NCBI RefSeq assembly: GCF_011927785.1
Contig: NZ_JAATJK010000001.1
Coordinates: 4,559,001 to 4,623,000 of the forward strand
Origin: Micromonospora profundi
Lineage (GTDB): Bacteria; Actinomycetota; Actinomycetes; Mycobacteriales; Micromonosporaceae
Length of the DNA stretch: 64,000 nucleotides
Reading direction: 5' to 3'
This document shows positions 26,085 through 35,152 of this stretch, in pieces. Position numbers and translations under genes: made by a program. Position 1 is the first letter of the stretch; each line of letters starts with the position of its first letter. Below the pieces are notes generated by a model, which did not search any database, was not told the DNA's origin, and was given only the letters and a program-made list of their open reading frames with translations.

Positions 26085-27185
26085 TCAGTGCAGGCCGACG
26101 CCGCGCCGCTGGGCGGTGCGGATCAGGCGGTTGACCAGCTTCGGATACTCCAGCCCGGAGGCCGCCCACATCCGCGGGAACATCGACGTCGGCGTGAACC
26201 CGGGCATCGTGTTGATCTCGTTGAGGTAGACGTCCAGCTCGGGGGTGACGAAGAAGTCGGCCCGGGCCAGACCGGCGCAGTCCAGGGCGGTGAACGCGCG
26301 GACGGCGTACTCCTGCACCTGGCGGGTCACCTTCTCCGGCAGACCTGCCGGAATGTCGTACTCGCAGGCGTCGTCGAGGTACTTCGCCTCGAAGTCGTAG
26401 AAGTCGTGGTCGGCGACGACCCGTACCTCGGCCAGTACTGACGCCTCGGGCACGCCGCCGGCTTCGCCCTCCAGCACGCCGCACTCGATCTCGCGGCCGA
26501 CGATCCCGGCCTCGATGATGACCTTCGGGTCGAACTGCCGGGCGGTGGCGACCGCCTCGTCCAGTCGCGCCCAGTCGGTGACCCGGGTGATGCCGAACGA
26601 CGACCCGGCCCGGGATGGCTTGACGAAGACCGGCAGGCCGAGGCGCTCCTTGTCCTGCTCGCTGAGCGTCATCCCGTTGCGCAGCACCGTGTACGGGCCG
26701 ACTGGGATGCCCTCGGCCGCGCAGAGCTTCTTCGTGAACTCCTTGTCCATGGCGGCGGCAGAGGCGAACACGTTCGCCCCGACGTACGGGATGCCTGCCA
26801 TCTCCAGCATTCCCTGGATGGTGCCGTCCTCGCCGTACGCGCCGTGCAGGACGGGGAAGACCACATCGACGTCGGCGAGCACTCGGGGACCCTCGGTGGG
26901 GTCGAGCACCATGAGGCCGTTGCCTGTCGGGTCGGCACGCAGCACGATGTCGTCGCCGGACTCGGCGGTGATCTCCGGTAGCTGGCGGGCATTGATGGCG
27001 AGCTGGGCGGGGTCGCCGCTTGTCAGCACCCACTGTCCGGCTCGGGTGATGCCCACCGGTACCACCTCGTACTCGTCCGGGTCGAGCGCGCCGAAAACGC
27101 TGCCGGCGCTGACGCAGGAGATGCCGTGCTCCGGGCTACGGCCGCCGAAGACGATCGCCACGCGGGTCTTGCCTGGGGTGGTCAC
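26085..27185 (-). CDS. ddl: D-alanine--D-alanine ligase
   Basis: A 366-residue ATP-grasp ligase of peptidoglycan precursor synthesis. Motifs are [75 protein letters not shown] and the C-terminal [17 protein letters not shown]. The GTG at 27185 has AGAGG eight bases upstream; another GTG three codons earlier has no spacing for a site. It faces the Lrp/DUF3515 pair. Confidence 0.96.
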   Translation of the reverse strand: MTTPGKTRVAIVFGGRSPEHGISCVSAGSVFGALDPDEYEVVPVGITRAGQWVLTSGDPAQLAINARQLPEITAESGDDIVLRADPTGNGLMVLDPTEGPRVLADVDVVFPVLHGAYGEDGTIQGMLEMAGIPYVGANVFASAAAMDKEFTKKLCAAEGIPVGPYTVLRNGMTLSEQDKERLGLPVFVKPSRAGSSFGITRVTDWARLDEAVATARQFDPKVIIEAGIVGREIECGVLEGEAGGVPEASVLAEVRVVADHDFYDFEAKYLDDACEYDIPAGLPEKVTRQVQEYAVRAFTALDCAGLARADFFVTPELDVYLNEINTMPGFTPTSMFPRMWAASGLEYPKLVNRLIRTAQRRGVGLH

Positions 27186-27346
27186 TCCGGTCACCTCTTC
27201 GTACGCGACTGCGGCTGGTCGTGCTCGCCGGTGGCGCTCACCCGGTTGACCTTACTGTGCGTGGCGGTAGGGCGAGGCGATACCCGGCGAGCCACGAAGC
27301 GACGCGGCAATCGGTCAACAGAGGTTATACGGTGCGTTACGGACGG

Positions 27347-27565
27347 TCAGTTCCGGGCGCGTCGACGGCCGACCGCGATCACCTTGACCCGCTGGCGGCC
27401 GGCCCGCACCATGCCCAGGGCCATGAACGCTCCGGCGATCCGGTCGGCGGCCTCCCTGCTGCTGGCGCCGACCACCTGTCGTCGCCGCTCGGGGGCGGTG
27501 CGCTCGTTGCGGTCGATGCCCTCGACTGGACGTACGTCGGTGAGCACGACCAGGAATCGGGTCAT
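27347..27565 (-). CDS. Small hypothetical protein
   Basis: A possible 72-residue basic protein, MTRFLVVLTDVRPVEGIDRN at the N-terminus and ending RQRVKVIAVGRRRARN. A hydrophobic strand-helix-strand pattern (SREAADRIAGAFMALGMV) looks protein-like. AGGAG lies directly against the ATG, which is too close to be a good site; an in-frame ATG further upstream extends it to 100 residues. I recognise no family, and it may not be a real gene. Confidence 0.35.
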   Translation of the reverse strand: MTRFLVVLTDVRPVEGIDRNERTAPERRRQVVGASSREAADRIAGAFMALGMVRAGRQRVKVIAVGRRRARN

Positions 27566-27806
27566 CTCCTGCCGCCCGGGGGAACGGCGAGGCACTCCGA
27601 GCCGGTACGCACGTCGTCTCCTTCCGGGAGGCCGAAATGACGGCGGCACGCGACGATCGGGTACGGGGGAGAAACCCGATCGCCGCGCGCCCTATCCCCT
27701 CCGGTCACTCACCACCACCGTCGCCACGACAACCGGCGGTGAGGACGTGGTGACAGCGTGACACGTACATGGCTGTGAATGCAACTCTCATCGGCGCGGT
27801 CCCATA

Positions 27807-27828
27807 CACACATTCCCGCAAATGTGTG
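27807..27828. promoter_or_regulatory. Palindrome upstream of the XRE regulator
   Basis: CACACATT, six bases, then AATGTGTG form a perfect 8-bp inverted repeat ending 13 bases before the ATG of the XRE gene. It is AT-rich in a GC-rich setting and is well placed to be the regulator's own operator. The region 27566-27806 shows no other clear signal. Confidence 0.5.
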
Positions 27829-27841
27829 CGACCATCGATGC

Positions 27842-28687
27842 ATGCCCCCCAAGACCGCTCGCGCCCGCCGGCTCGGCATCGCCCTCCGCCATCATCGGGA
27901 GGCCGCCGGGCTGACACTGGAAACCGCCGCGGACGAGATCAACAGCACGCGGAGCACCCTCTCCCGCTACGAGAACGCCCAGACGCTGATCAACCCGGCC
28001 ACCGTGCGCGCTCTGCTCACCTCGTACGGAGTGGGCGCCGAGGAGGTGGCCGCAGCGGTGCAGCTCGCCAAGGACGCCCGCAAACCGGGCTGGTGGGTGT
28101 CGTACTCGTACGTGCTGGACCCCCGCACCATCGACTTCATCGCCCTGGAGGCGGAGGCCACAGCCATCGCCAACTTCGAACCCTCGGTGGTGCCCGGCCT
28201 CTTGCAGACGGCCGACTACGTACGCGGGGTGATGCGCGGGGGGCCGCACACCCTTGTCGACGACCTGGTGGAGCAGCGGGTCAAGGCCCGGCTCGACCGC
28301 CAGCAGCGAATCACCGGCGACAATCCAGCCATCTTCGACGCGATCATCGACGAGGGCGCACTGCTGCGCCCCGTCGGCGACCAGTCGGTGATGGACGGGC
28401 AGCTACGACACCTGGTCAAGATGGCCGAGCTGCCCAACATCACCGTCCAGGTGATCCCGCTCTCCGCCGGTTACCACCGCGGCACACGGGGCTCGCTGCA
28501 CATCCTGGAGTTCGCCGACCCGGAGGACCCGATCATCGCCTCGGTGGAGACCGTCGCCGGTCAGATGATCCTCGACCGGGCAGGTGAAACACGCACCTGT
28601 ACCAAGATCATGGAGCATCTGCGGAGCGTGGCGCTCAGCCCCGCCGACACCCGCAAGCAGCTCCTTACACTCCTGAAGGGACGGTAG
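27842..28687 (+). CDS. XRE-family helix-turn-helix regulator with DUF5753
   Basis: A 281-residue regulator. The N-terminal HTH (about 8-65) includes LGIALRHHREAAGLTLETAADEI and STLSRYENAQ. The C-terminal DUF5753 domain contains YEV-like FEPSVVPGLLQTADYVR, QRVKARLDRQQRI, VQVIPLSAGYHRG and a short end LLTLLKGR. This is the class linked to a small DUF397 protein, of which the WhiJ/AbaA-type loci of Streptomyces are best known. ATG start at 27842; a frame 21 codons longer would run through the palindrome. Confidence 0.93.
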   Translation: MPPKTARARRLGIALRHHREAAGLTLETAADEINSTRSTLSRYENAQTLINPATVRALLTSYGVGAEEVAAAVQLAKDARKPGWWVSYSYVLDPRTIDFIALEAEATAIANFEPSVVPGLLQTADYVRGVMRGGPHTLVDDLVEQRVKARLDRQQRITGDNPAIFDAIIDEGALLRPVGDQSVMDGQLRHLVKMAELPNITVQVIPLSAGYHRGTRGSLHILEFADPEDPIIASVETVAGQMILDRAGETRTCTKIMEHLRSVALSPADTRKQLLTLLKGR

Positions 28688-28692
28688 GAACG

Positions 28693-28893
28693 ATGACACC
28701 GACGATCACCGCGGCACTGGCCGCGGCGAGATGGCGCAAGAGCAGCCGAAGTGGTGACCAGGGCGCCTGCGTGGAGGTCGCCTCGATCCCACGCCTGGTG
28801 GCCGTCCGCGACTCCAAGGACCCGGCCGGCCCGGCCCTCCTGTTCCCCCCGGCGGCCTGGGCCACCTTCGCCCAGGCCCCGCCCCGCCACTGA
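28693..28893 (+). CDS. DUF397 small protein
   Basis: A 66-residue DUF397 protein: WRKSSRSGDQGACVEVASI, VAVRDSKDPAGPALLF and a C-terminal AWATFAQ. It begins 5 bases after the XRE gene and is clearly its partner. Some such pairs have been discussed as toxin-antitoxin-like or as developmental regulators. Which role applies here is unknown. Confidence 0.92.
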   Translation: MTPTITAALAAARWRKSSRSGDQGACVEVASIPRLVAVRDSKDPAGPALLFPPAAWATFAQAPPRH

Positions 28894-29121
28894 CCGCACC
28901 GTCGACAGCGGGCCTGGCGTGCCACCGAGCGCGCCGGGCCCGTGGGCGGTCCACCCAACCGCGGGCCGCGGCTGGCCGTCAAGCGGCCTCAGGGTCGCCC
29001 TGGTGCCCGCTTCGAGCGGCCAGAGCAACGACCTGCCCGGCCAAATCCATGGTGTGCCCGGCCGAAGCGACGATCTGCGCGGCCGGAGCAACGACCTGCC
29101 GGCGGACGATGACCAGCGGGC

Positions 29122-30171
29122 TCAGGCGACCAGCGGGCCGGGTTCCGGCGCGGCGCGCAGCGCCTCAAGCGCGGCGATCGCCACGCCACGGGCACCTGCC
29201 ATGTCCCGGTCCGGCACCAGTGCGAACGTGGCAAGCGCCGCCTGCTCCTGTCGGAGCACCGTGTGCTCGCGGACCGTCGCCAGGAACCAGTCCCGGAACT
29301 CCGGCGCCGCCTCCACCACGCCACCACCCACGAAGTACGCGTGCGGGTCGGTGAAGTTGGACGCCACAGTGAACAGCCGGCCCAGCGCCATCGCCTGCTG
29401 GGTGAACAGGTCCCGGGCCAGCGCGTCGCCCCGCTCCCCGTAACCCCGGACGAGTTTCGCCGCCCGGGCCAACGGCTCGGCGGTGAGCGGGTGGTCGGGG
29501 TAGCGGGCCAGCCAGTACGGCAGCAGGTTGCGCTCGATGCCGGTAAGCGACGCGACGCTCTCGACGTCCCCTGTGAAACCACAGGCGCAGGTCGGCTCCG
29601 GCTGTCCCGGGCCGAGCAGCCCGTTCAGCGGGATGTGCACGTGGCCCAGTTCCCCGGCCATCCCGGCGGCGCCGGCGATCACCCGACCACCTTCGACAAC
29701 GCCACCGCCGAGCCCGGTGCCGACGATCGCGGCGACCGACGACCTGCTCATCGCCTCGTCGCCGAAGTACACGTGGTGGGCGTAGAGCGCGGCGGCGTTG
29801 CCGTCGTTGTGGTAGATCACGGGCAGGCCGAGGCGCCGCTCCAGCGCGCCCCGTACGTCGAAGCCGCGCCACGCGGGCTGGGAGAAGTTTGTCGAGCCCC
29901 GCGACGAGATGACACCTGTGGCGCTCGCCGGGCCGGGGGTGTCCAGGCCGACCGCGCGGACCATCTCGCGCGGCACGCCCGTCCGGGCCAGCGCACCGTC
30001 CAGCGCGCGGGCCAACGCCTCGATCGCGGCCTCCGGCCCGGCGCGTACCTCGCTGGGGATCTCCAGGAGCCCGTCGACCAGGAACCGGCCGTCCACAGTC
30101 AGCACCGTGGCGTTGTTGCTGGTGCCGCCGTTGTCGAGGCCGACGACCACCGGCACCCCTGCGCTGCCCAC
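29122..30171 (-). CDS. ROK-family sugar kinase
   Basis: A 349-residue ROK protein without a DNA-binding domain, so a kinase rather than a repressor. The phosphate motif is GLDNGGTSNNATVL, the catalytic Asp is in YHNDGNAAALYAH and the second ATP region is VGTGLGGGVVEGG. The zinc motif normally CxCGxxGCxE reads CACGFTGDVE, with Asp in place of the third cysteine. GTG start with GGGAGG upstream. Glucose, N-acetylglucosamine or another hexose could be the substrate. It stands alone between the DUF397 gene (228-base gap, nothing seen) and a repeat region. Confidence 0.87.
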   Translation of the reverse strand: MGSAGVPVVVGLDNGGTSNNATVLTVDGRFLVDGLLEIPSEVRAGPEAAIEALARALDGALARTGVPREMVRAVGLDTPGPASATGVISSRGSTNFSQPAWRGFDVRGALERRLGLPVIYHNDGNAAALYAHHVYFGDEAMSRSSVAAIVGTGLGGGVVEGGRVIAGAAGMAGELGHVHIPLNGLLGPGQPEPTCACGFTGDVESVASLTGIERNLLPYWLARYPDHPLTAEPLARAAKLVRGYGERGDALARDLFTQQAMALGRLFTVASNFTDPHAYFVGGGVVEAAPEFRDWFLATVREHTVLRQEQAALATFALVPDRDMAGARGVAIAALEALRAAPEPGPLVA

Positions 30172-30373
30172 CGAAACCGCCTCCCGACGACATGGATGTG
30201 AGCCGAGGCTAGTGCCAAGCCCTCTCCCCCGCCATGCCGACCGCCTCAGGACCTGCGAAAGCCCGACATCCCGGCGAGAGGGCGTTCGTTCATGGCCCTC
30301 GGCTGCCCGACCCTCAGCCCTCAGCCCTCGGTCCCCGGTCCCCGGTCCCCGGTCCCGAGGAGGGTCGTCGCGT

Positions 30374-30448
30374 GTCCTTTGCTCTGCTTCAACCCACGCA
30401 ACGCAAACGACCCCGAAGTGTTGCGCCGGTTGAAGCAGAGCAAAGGAC
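30374..30448. repeat. Family B palindromic repeat, copy 2
   Basis: Perfect 21-bp inverted repeat: the left arm, 30374-30394, begins GTCCTTTGCTCTGCTTC; the right arm is 30428-30448. The 33-base loop has GCAAC and GTTGC half-sites. It shares arms and inner half-sites with 18869-18963. It lies upstream of the ROK gene and downstream of the PrmC-like gene, both on the minus strand. Confidence 0.87.
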
Positions 30449-30513
30449 GGACAAGGGGTACGGGCGGGCGGTGGCCTTGCCGGGCCTGGGCGACGCGGAT
30501 TCCTGTCCACGCC

Positions 30514-30567
30514 GGCCGACCGGCACGGCGGACTGCCGACGGCCGACCGGCACGGCGGACTGCCGAC
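30514..30567. repeat. Perfect 27-base tandem duplication
   Basis: A 27-base unit (30514-30540, beginning GGCCGACCGGCACGG) is repeated exactly at 30541-30567. It lies in the 520-base gap between the ROK and PrmC-like genes. Apart from this and the family B hairpin, I see nothing supportable in that gap. Confidence 0.85.
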
Positions 30568-30691
30568 GGCGGACCTTGGAGCTGACGATGTTGGCCCGCG
30601 TGTTGAGCCGACCCCGGTGGGGGCGGCGGGAGTGGCGGCAGCGACAGCGACGTCGGTGGTGGCAGCGGCGGTGGCGGGCGGGCGAGAGGGC

Positions 30692-31480
30692 TCAGCGGAG
30701 GCGGCGGGCCGTCACCGCTGTGGCGTCCAGGTCCTCGTCGTGCCGCACGTCCGGCTCCAGCCCGACCGCGTCAAGGGCAGCGCAGAGCGCATCCGCCTGG
30801 ACGACACTGACCTCGACGACCAGGTGGCCGCCGGGTGCCAGCCAGTGGGCAGCGCCTGCGGCCACCCGGCGCAGCACCGCGAGCCCGTCCGGCCCACCGT
30901 CGAGCGCCACCGGCGCCTCGTGCAGCCGCGCCTCGGGGGGCATCAGCGCCACCGCGTCGGTCGGCACGTACGGAGCGTTGGCGACCACCAGGTCCAGTTG
31001 GCCCCGCCAGCGCGGCGGCAGTGGGGCGAACAGGTCACCTTCGTACACCTCGGCGGCCAGCCCCGCGAGGTTGCGCCTGGCGCACGCCACCGCCGCCGGG
31101 TCGATGTCGGCGGCTGCCAGCCAGCGCGGCGCGAGCCGGTGCGCGAGTGCCACAGTGGTGGCCCCGGAGCCGCAGCACAGGTCGACAACCGCCGCCGCCG
31201 CGCCGGTCACGGAGGCCGCCGCCTCGACCAGCAGGGCGGTCCGGCCACGGGGCACGAAGACGCCAGCGTCGACCGCGATCCGCAGGCCGCAGAACTCCGC
31301 CCAGCCGAGCAGGTATTCCAGCGGTTCGCCGGCCACCCGGCGGTCGGTCAGCTCCGCCAACGCGGCGGGAGACTCGGCGGCGGCGAGCAGCAGATCGGCC
31401 TCGTCCTCGGCGTAGACGCAACCGGCGGCGCGCAACCTGCCCACGAGAACGGACCGGTCGGCGAGAGGCGCGGCTGTCAC
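30692..31480 (-). CDS. PrmC-like protein-(glutamine-N5) methyltransferase homologue
   Basis: A 262-residue SAM methylase of the PrmC/HemK type. An N-terminal helical domain (LEYLLGWAEFCGLRIAVDAGVFVPRGRTALLVE) leads into the SAM motif VVDLCCGSGATTVALAHRL. The catalytic motif is NAPYVPTDAV rather than the classic NPPY, as in the PrmC-related family often annotated as putative glutamine methyltransferase. Its target is unproven; the real PrmC is expected elsewhere near prfA. GTG start 4 bases after the stop of the PLP enzyme. Confidence 0.85.
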   Translation of the reverse strand: MTAAPLADRSVLVGRLRAAGCVYAEDEADLLLAAAESPAALAELTDRRVAGEPLEYLLGWAEFCGLRIAVDAGVFVPRGRTALLVEAAASVTGAAAAVVDLCCGSGATTVALAHRLAPRWLAAADIDPAAVACARRNLAGLAAEVYEGDLFAPLPPRWRGQLDLVVANAPYVPTDAVALMPPEARLHEAPVALDGGPDGLAVLRRVAAGAAHWLAPGGHLVVEVSVVQADALCAALDAVGLEPDVRHDEDLDATAVTARRLR

Positions 31481-31484
31481 GACC

Positions 31485-32603
31485 TCAGGCCGGCCCGGCG
31501 GCGTCAAGCGCGGCGGCGATGTCGGCCACCAGGTCGGCAGTGTCCTCCACGCCGCAGGAGAGCCGGACGAAGCCGGGCGAGGTGTCGTCGCCCCACTGTG
31601 CCCGCCGGTCGGCAGTGGTGTGCGTACCACCGAAGGAGGTGGCGGCGGCCACCAGCCGGGCGGCGGTGATGAAGCGGGCAACCCGGTCGGCGTCGCCCAG
31701 GTCGAACGAGAGCACGCCGGGCATCCGGCGCATCTGCGTCGACGCCACCGGGTACGCGGGGTCGTCCGGCAGCCCCGGCCAGCGCAGACCTGTCACGTCC
31801 GTCCGGCCGGCCAACAGGTCGGCGATCGCTGCGGCGTTCGCGCTCTGCCGGGCCAGCCGCAGGTCGAGCGTGGCCATCGACCTGTGGGCCAGCCAGGAAT
31901 CGAACGCGCCCGGTACCGAGCCGGTGGCCGTGCGCCAGGACGTCACCGCCCCGACCAGATCGGCGGACCGGCTCGCCAGGTAGCCCAGCAGCAGGTCGGA
32001 GTGGCCGGTGAGCGCCTTGGTGCCGGACGCGACCACAAGGTCGGCGCCGAGGTCCAGCGGGCGCTGCCCGAGCGGGGTCGCGGTGGTGTTGTCCACGGCG
32101 AGCAGGGCGCCTGCGGCGTGCGCGCGCTCGGCCAGGGCCGCCACGTCGACCACGTCAAGGCCGGGGTTGGCGGGGGTCTCCACAAGCACCAGGCGTACGC
32201 CCTCAAGCGACGGGTACGGCCCTGCGGTCGGCACGAAGACCACCCGTACACCGATGGTTTCCAGCACGTCGGTGGCGAACGCCCGGACGGGAAAGTAGCC
32301 GTCGGCGGGCAGCAGCACGGTGTCCCCCGGCCGGAGCACCGCGAGCAGCAGGCCGGTGATGGCCGCCTGACCGGTGGCGAAGACGCGGCAGTCACCGCCC
32401 TCCAGCTCGCCGATGGCGGCCTCCAGCAGCCGCCGGGTCGGATTGTCGGGGCGGCCGTAGCCGTTCGGCGACGAACCCTGGCCCTGCCACGGGTCAAGGT
32501 GGTACGGCGCGGCGAACACCGGCCCCGGCAGGAACGGGTCCCCCGGTGCCGGCTCGGGCAACCCGGCGTGTACGCAGCGGGTGCCGTCTCCCAGATCGCT
32601 CAT
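31485..32603 (-). CDS. Cys/Met metabolism PLP-dependent enzyme (cystathionine gamma-lyase-like)
   Basis: A 372-residue fold-type I PLP enzyme of the MetB/MetC/cystathionine lyase family. The PLP lysine is in VVASGTKALTGHSDLLLG. Other motifs are YGRPDNPTRRLLEAAIGELEGG, VFATGQAAI, PANPGLDVVDV, VDNTTATP and SCGVEDTADLVADI. Gamma-lyase, gamma-synthase and beta-lyase members cannot be separated by eye. It forms a pair with the PrmC-like gene and follows gpsA by only 7 bases, so it may belong to the plsC-gpsA transcription unit. Confidence 0.87.
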   Translation of the reverse strand: MSDLGDGTRCVHAGLPEPAPGDPFLPGPVFAAPYHLDPWQGQGSSPNGYGRPDNPTRRLLEAAIGELEGGDCRVFATGQAAITGLLLAVLRPGDTVLLPADGYFPVRAFATDVLETIGVRVVFVPTAGPYPSLEGVRLVLVETPANPGLDVVDVAALAERAHAAGALLAVDNTTATPLGQRPLDLGADLVVASGTKALTGHSDLLLGYLASRSADLVGAVTSWRTATGSVPGAFDSWLAHRSMATLDLRLARQSANAAAIADLLAGRTDVTGLRWPGLPDDPAYPVASTQMRRMPGVLSFDLGDADRVARFITAARLVAAATSFGGTHTTADRRAQWGDDTSPGFVRLSCGVEDTADLVADIAAALDAAGPA

Positions 32604-32610
32604 CGGATCC

Positions 32611-33618
32611 TCACTCGTACGACTCGGGCTTGGCGGTGCGGCTCATCAGAGCCTCCACGGCCAGGCGTGGGTCCATGCCCTCGTGGCAGATCCGCTCGAC
32701 GTGCTCGGTGATCGGCATCTCCACACCGTGCGCGCGGGCCAGGTCGCGGATCGCCAGGCAGCTCTTCACGCCCTCGGCGGTCTGCCGGGTCGCGGCCTGC
32801 GCCTGCTCCAGGGTCTCGCCCCGACCCAGGTGCTCGCCGAAGGTGCGGTTGCGGGCCAGCGGGGACGAGCAGGACGCCACCAGGTCGCCCATGCCCGCCA
32901 GGCCGGCGAAGGTGATCGGGTCCGCGCCGAGCGCCACGCCCAGGCGGGCCGTCTCGGCCAGCCCGCGGGTCATCAGCATGGCCCGGGTGTTGTCGCCGAA
33001 GCCCATCGCTGTGGCGATGCCGTACGACAGCGCGATGACGTTCTTGACCGCCCCGCCCAGCTCGCAGCCGATCACGTCGTCGTTCGTGTACGGGCGCAGG
33101 TAGGGCGTCCGGATCGACGACTGGACGAGGGCGGTGCGATGCGGGTTCGTCCCGGCGACCACAGTTGCGGCCGGCTGCTCGGCGGCGATCTCCGGGGCGA
33201 GGTTCGGCCCGGAGACGACAACAACCCGGTCCGCGGCGACCCGGGCGGTCTCCACGATGACCTCGCTCATCCGCTTGGTGGTGCCGAGCTCGATGCCCTT
33301 CATCAGCGACACCAGCGTGGCGTCCGGGTGCAGGTGCCCGGCCCACTCGGCGAGGTTGCCCCGCAGGGTCTGCGACGGTACGGCAAGCACCACCAACTCG
33401 GCGTCGGTGATCGCCTCGATGGCGTCGGCGGTGGCGGTGACCCGCTCCGGCAGCAGCAGATCAGGCAGGTACTCGGTGTTGCGCCGCTCGGTGCGGATGC
33501 TCTCGGCCACCGCGGGGCGTCGCGCCCACACAGTGACGTCCCGCCCGGCGTCGGCGAGGATCTTGGCGAACGCGGTGCCCCAGGAGCCTGCGCCGAGAAC
33601 CGCGACGTGACCGGTCAC
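32611..33618 (-). CDS. gpsA: Glycerol-3-phosphate dehydrogenase [NAD(P)+]
   Basis: A 335-residue enzyme making glycerol 3-phosphate for phospholipids. NAD(P) motif [19 protein letters not shown], substrate region [27 protein letters not shown], the catalytic lysine in [16 protein letters not shown] and [23 protein letters not shown] start with GGAGG upstream, overlapping the plsC stop by 4 bases (GTGA). Confidence 0.96.
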   Translation of the reverse strand: MTGHVAVLGAGSWGTAFAKILADAGRDVTVWARRPAVAESIRTERRNTEYLPDLLLPERVTATADAIEAITDAELVVLAVPSQTLRGNLAEWAGHLHPDATLVSLMKGIELGTTKRMSEVIVETARVAADRVVVVSGPNLAPEIAAEQPAATVVAGTNPHRTALVQSSIRTPYLRPYTNDDVIGCELGGAVKNVIALSYGIATAMGFGDNTRAMLMTRGLAETARLGVALGADPITFAGLAGMGDLVASCSSPLARNRTFGEHLGRGETLEQAQAATRQTAEGVKSCLAIRDLARAHGVEMPITEHVERICHEGMDPRLAVEALMSRTAKPESYE

Positions 33619-34352
33619 GCGACACCTCCGTGTTGCTGGGGTTCGGCGGAGGGTCGGACCGGCCGCGCCCACAGCGGTGGCGGCGTTCCGCCCCGGATCT
33701 CGGCGAGCATGTCCCGCAGGCGCAGCATGATGGCGTCCGTCATTTCCTCGAGGGTGGCCCGGGTCGGCGGGGCGTCCGCCCACCGGGTCAGGTCGACCGG
33801 GTCGCCGGCGACCACGGTAACCGGGATCCGGGGGCGCACGTTCAACCGGTTGGTACGCGGGTCGAAGATCCGCTCCGGCCCCCACATCACCAGCGGCACC
33901 ACGGGCGCGCCGGTGGCCAGCGCCAGTCGGGCCGCGCCGGTCTTGGCCTTCATGGGCCACAGGTCCGGCTGCTTGGTGGTGGTGCCCTCCGGGTAGATCA
34001 CGACGGCGCCGCCCTGATCCAGCGCTTCCACCAGGGCGTCCAGTGAGCGGACCGCGTCCACGCTGCCCCGCTCCACCGGGATCTGCCGGCACTGGCGCAG
34101 GATCCAGCCGACCAGGGGCACCCGGAACACGCTGGCCTTGCCCAGGTACTGCGGCCAGCGGCCCGAGTCGTAGATGAAGTGCGCGGAGACCAGCGGGTCG
34201 GCGTGCGAGATGTGGTTCGCCACGATGATCACGCCGCCGTCCCGGCCGAGGTGCTCGCCGCCCCGCCACGTCCGTCGGGTCCACACGAGCATCACCGGTT
34301 TGACAAGCACCACGGCGAACCGTCGCCAGAACCCCAGCCTCCGCCGTGCCAC
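33615..34352 (-). CDS. plsC: 1-acyl-sn-glycerol-3-phosphate acyltransferase
   Basis: A 245-residue membrane-associated acyltransferase. Motif I is NHISHAD (HX4D) and motif [33 protein letters not shown] and [11 protein letters not shown] are also typical. It makes phosphatidic acid from lysophosphatidic acid and is paired with gpsA, which supplies the glycerol phosphate. The GTG start has GAGGAGG five bases upstream. The hydrophobic region near residues 10-25 probably touches the membrane. Confidence 0.93.
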   Translation of the reverse strand: MARRRLGFWRRFAVVLVKPVMLVWTRRTWRGGEHLGRDGGVIIVANHISHADPLVSAHFIYDSGRWPQYLGKASVFRVPLVGWILRQCRQIPVERGSVDAVRSLDALVEALDQGGAVVIYPEGTTTKQPDLWPMKAKTGAARLALATGAPVVPLVMWGPERIFDPRTNRLNVRPRIPVTVVAGDPVDLTRWADAPPTRATLEEMTDAIMLRLRDMLAEIRGGTPPPLWARPVRPSAEPQQHGGVA

Positions 34353-34478
34353 CTGTGCCTCCTCGTCGCCCCCGCACCGCCACGGGTCCGGCCCACGACA
34401 CCCGCAGCGGAAATCATGCCTGCTCGCCCCCGGTACGGCCAGGGAGGGTCCCGCCGCTCTGCTGGCAGGATTGCGGGC

Positions 34479-35129
34479 GTGAGTCAGCCGAGGTGGGCAG
34501 TGGTGGTGCCGGTGAAGCGTCTGTCGGCAGCCAAGAGCCGGCTGCGGGGCGCGCTGCCCGGCGTACCCCATGAGGAGCTGGCGCTGGCCCTGGCCGCCGA
34601 CACGCTCCGCGCGGTGCTGGCCTGCCCGGCGGTCGCCGAGGCCCTGGTGGTCACCGACGACGCCCGCGTGGCGGCGGCGGCCCGCGCAGCCGGAGCGCAG
34701 GTGCTTCCCGACCAGCCGGACGCCGGCCTGAACGCCGCCTTCCGGCACGGCGCGGCACACGCCCCCGCCGGGTGGGTGGCCGGGCTCACCGCCGACCTGC
34801 CCGCGCTGCGCCCCACCGAGCTGGCCGGCGCGCTGCTCGCGGCCCAAGCCGGAGACGATGGGGTACGCCGGTTCGTGGCGGATGCGCCAGGCCTCGGCAC
34901 GGTGCTGCTCGCCGCGCCGCCCGGAGTCGACCTCGAACCCCGGTTCGGGGTGGGTTCGGCGGCGGCGCACACGGCGAGCGGCGCCCTGCCGCTGCCCGGC
35001 GACTGGCCCAGCCTGCGCCGCGACGTGGACACCGCCGACGACCTGGCCGCCGCCGCCCGGCTCGGCCTCGGGCCGCGTACCGCCGCGCTGGTGGCCGCCG
35101 CCGCCTGCCCGGCACGCTCCACGAGCTGA
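34479..35129 (+). CDS. cofC: 2-phospho-L-lactate/PEP guanylyltransferase (F420 synthesis)
   Basis: A 216-residue nucleotidyltransferase of coenzyme F420 synthesis; the mycobacterial homologue is FbiD, which uses phosphoenolpyruvate. Motifs are WAVVVPVKRLSAAKSRLRGAL, ALVVTDD, LNAAFRHG, LTADLPALRPTEL and FGVGSAAAHTASGA. GTG start. Divergent from plsC with a 126-base gap. The other F420 genes are not in the window. Confidence 0.93.
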   Translation: MSQPRWAVVVPVKRLSAAKSRLRGALPGVPHEELALALAADTLRAVLACPAVAEALVVTDDARVAAAARAAGAQVLPDQPDAGLNAAFRHGAAHAPAGWVAGLTADLPALRPTELAGALLAAQAGDDGVRRFVADAPGLGTVLLAAPPGVDLEPRFGVGSAAAHTASGALPLPGDWPSLRRDVDTADDLAAAARLGLGPRTAALVAAAACPARSTS

Positions 35130-35152
35130 CCCCGCCGGTGTACGGTGCCAGC

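Noticed and set aside
18869..30448. Shared peptide VEAEQRT in open frames near 18.9 and 30.4 kb
   Set aside because: The similarity comes from the family B inverted repeat being translated by chance, not from related proteins.
31035..31421. Small frames inside the PrmC-like gene
   Set aside because: They are shadows in other frames of a gene with clear methylase motifs.
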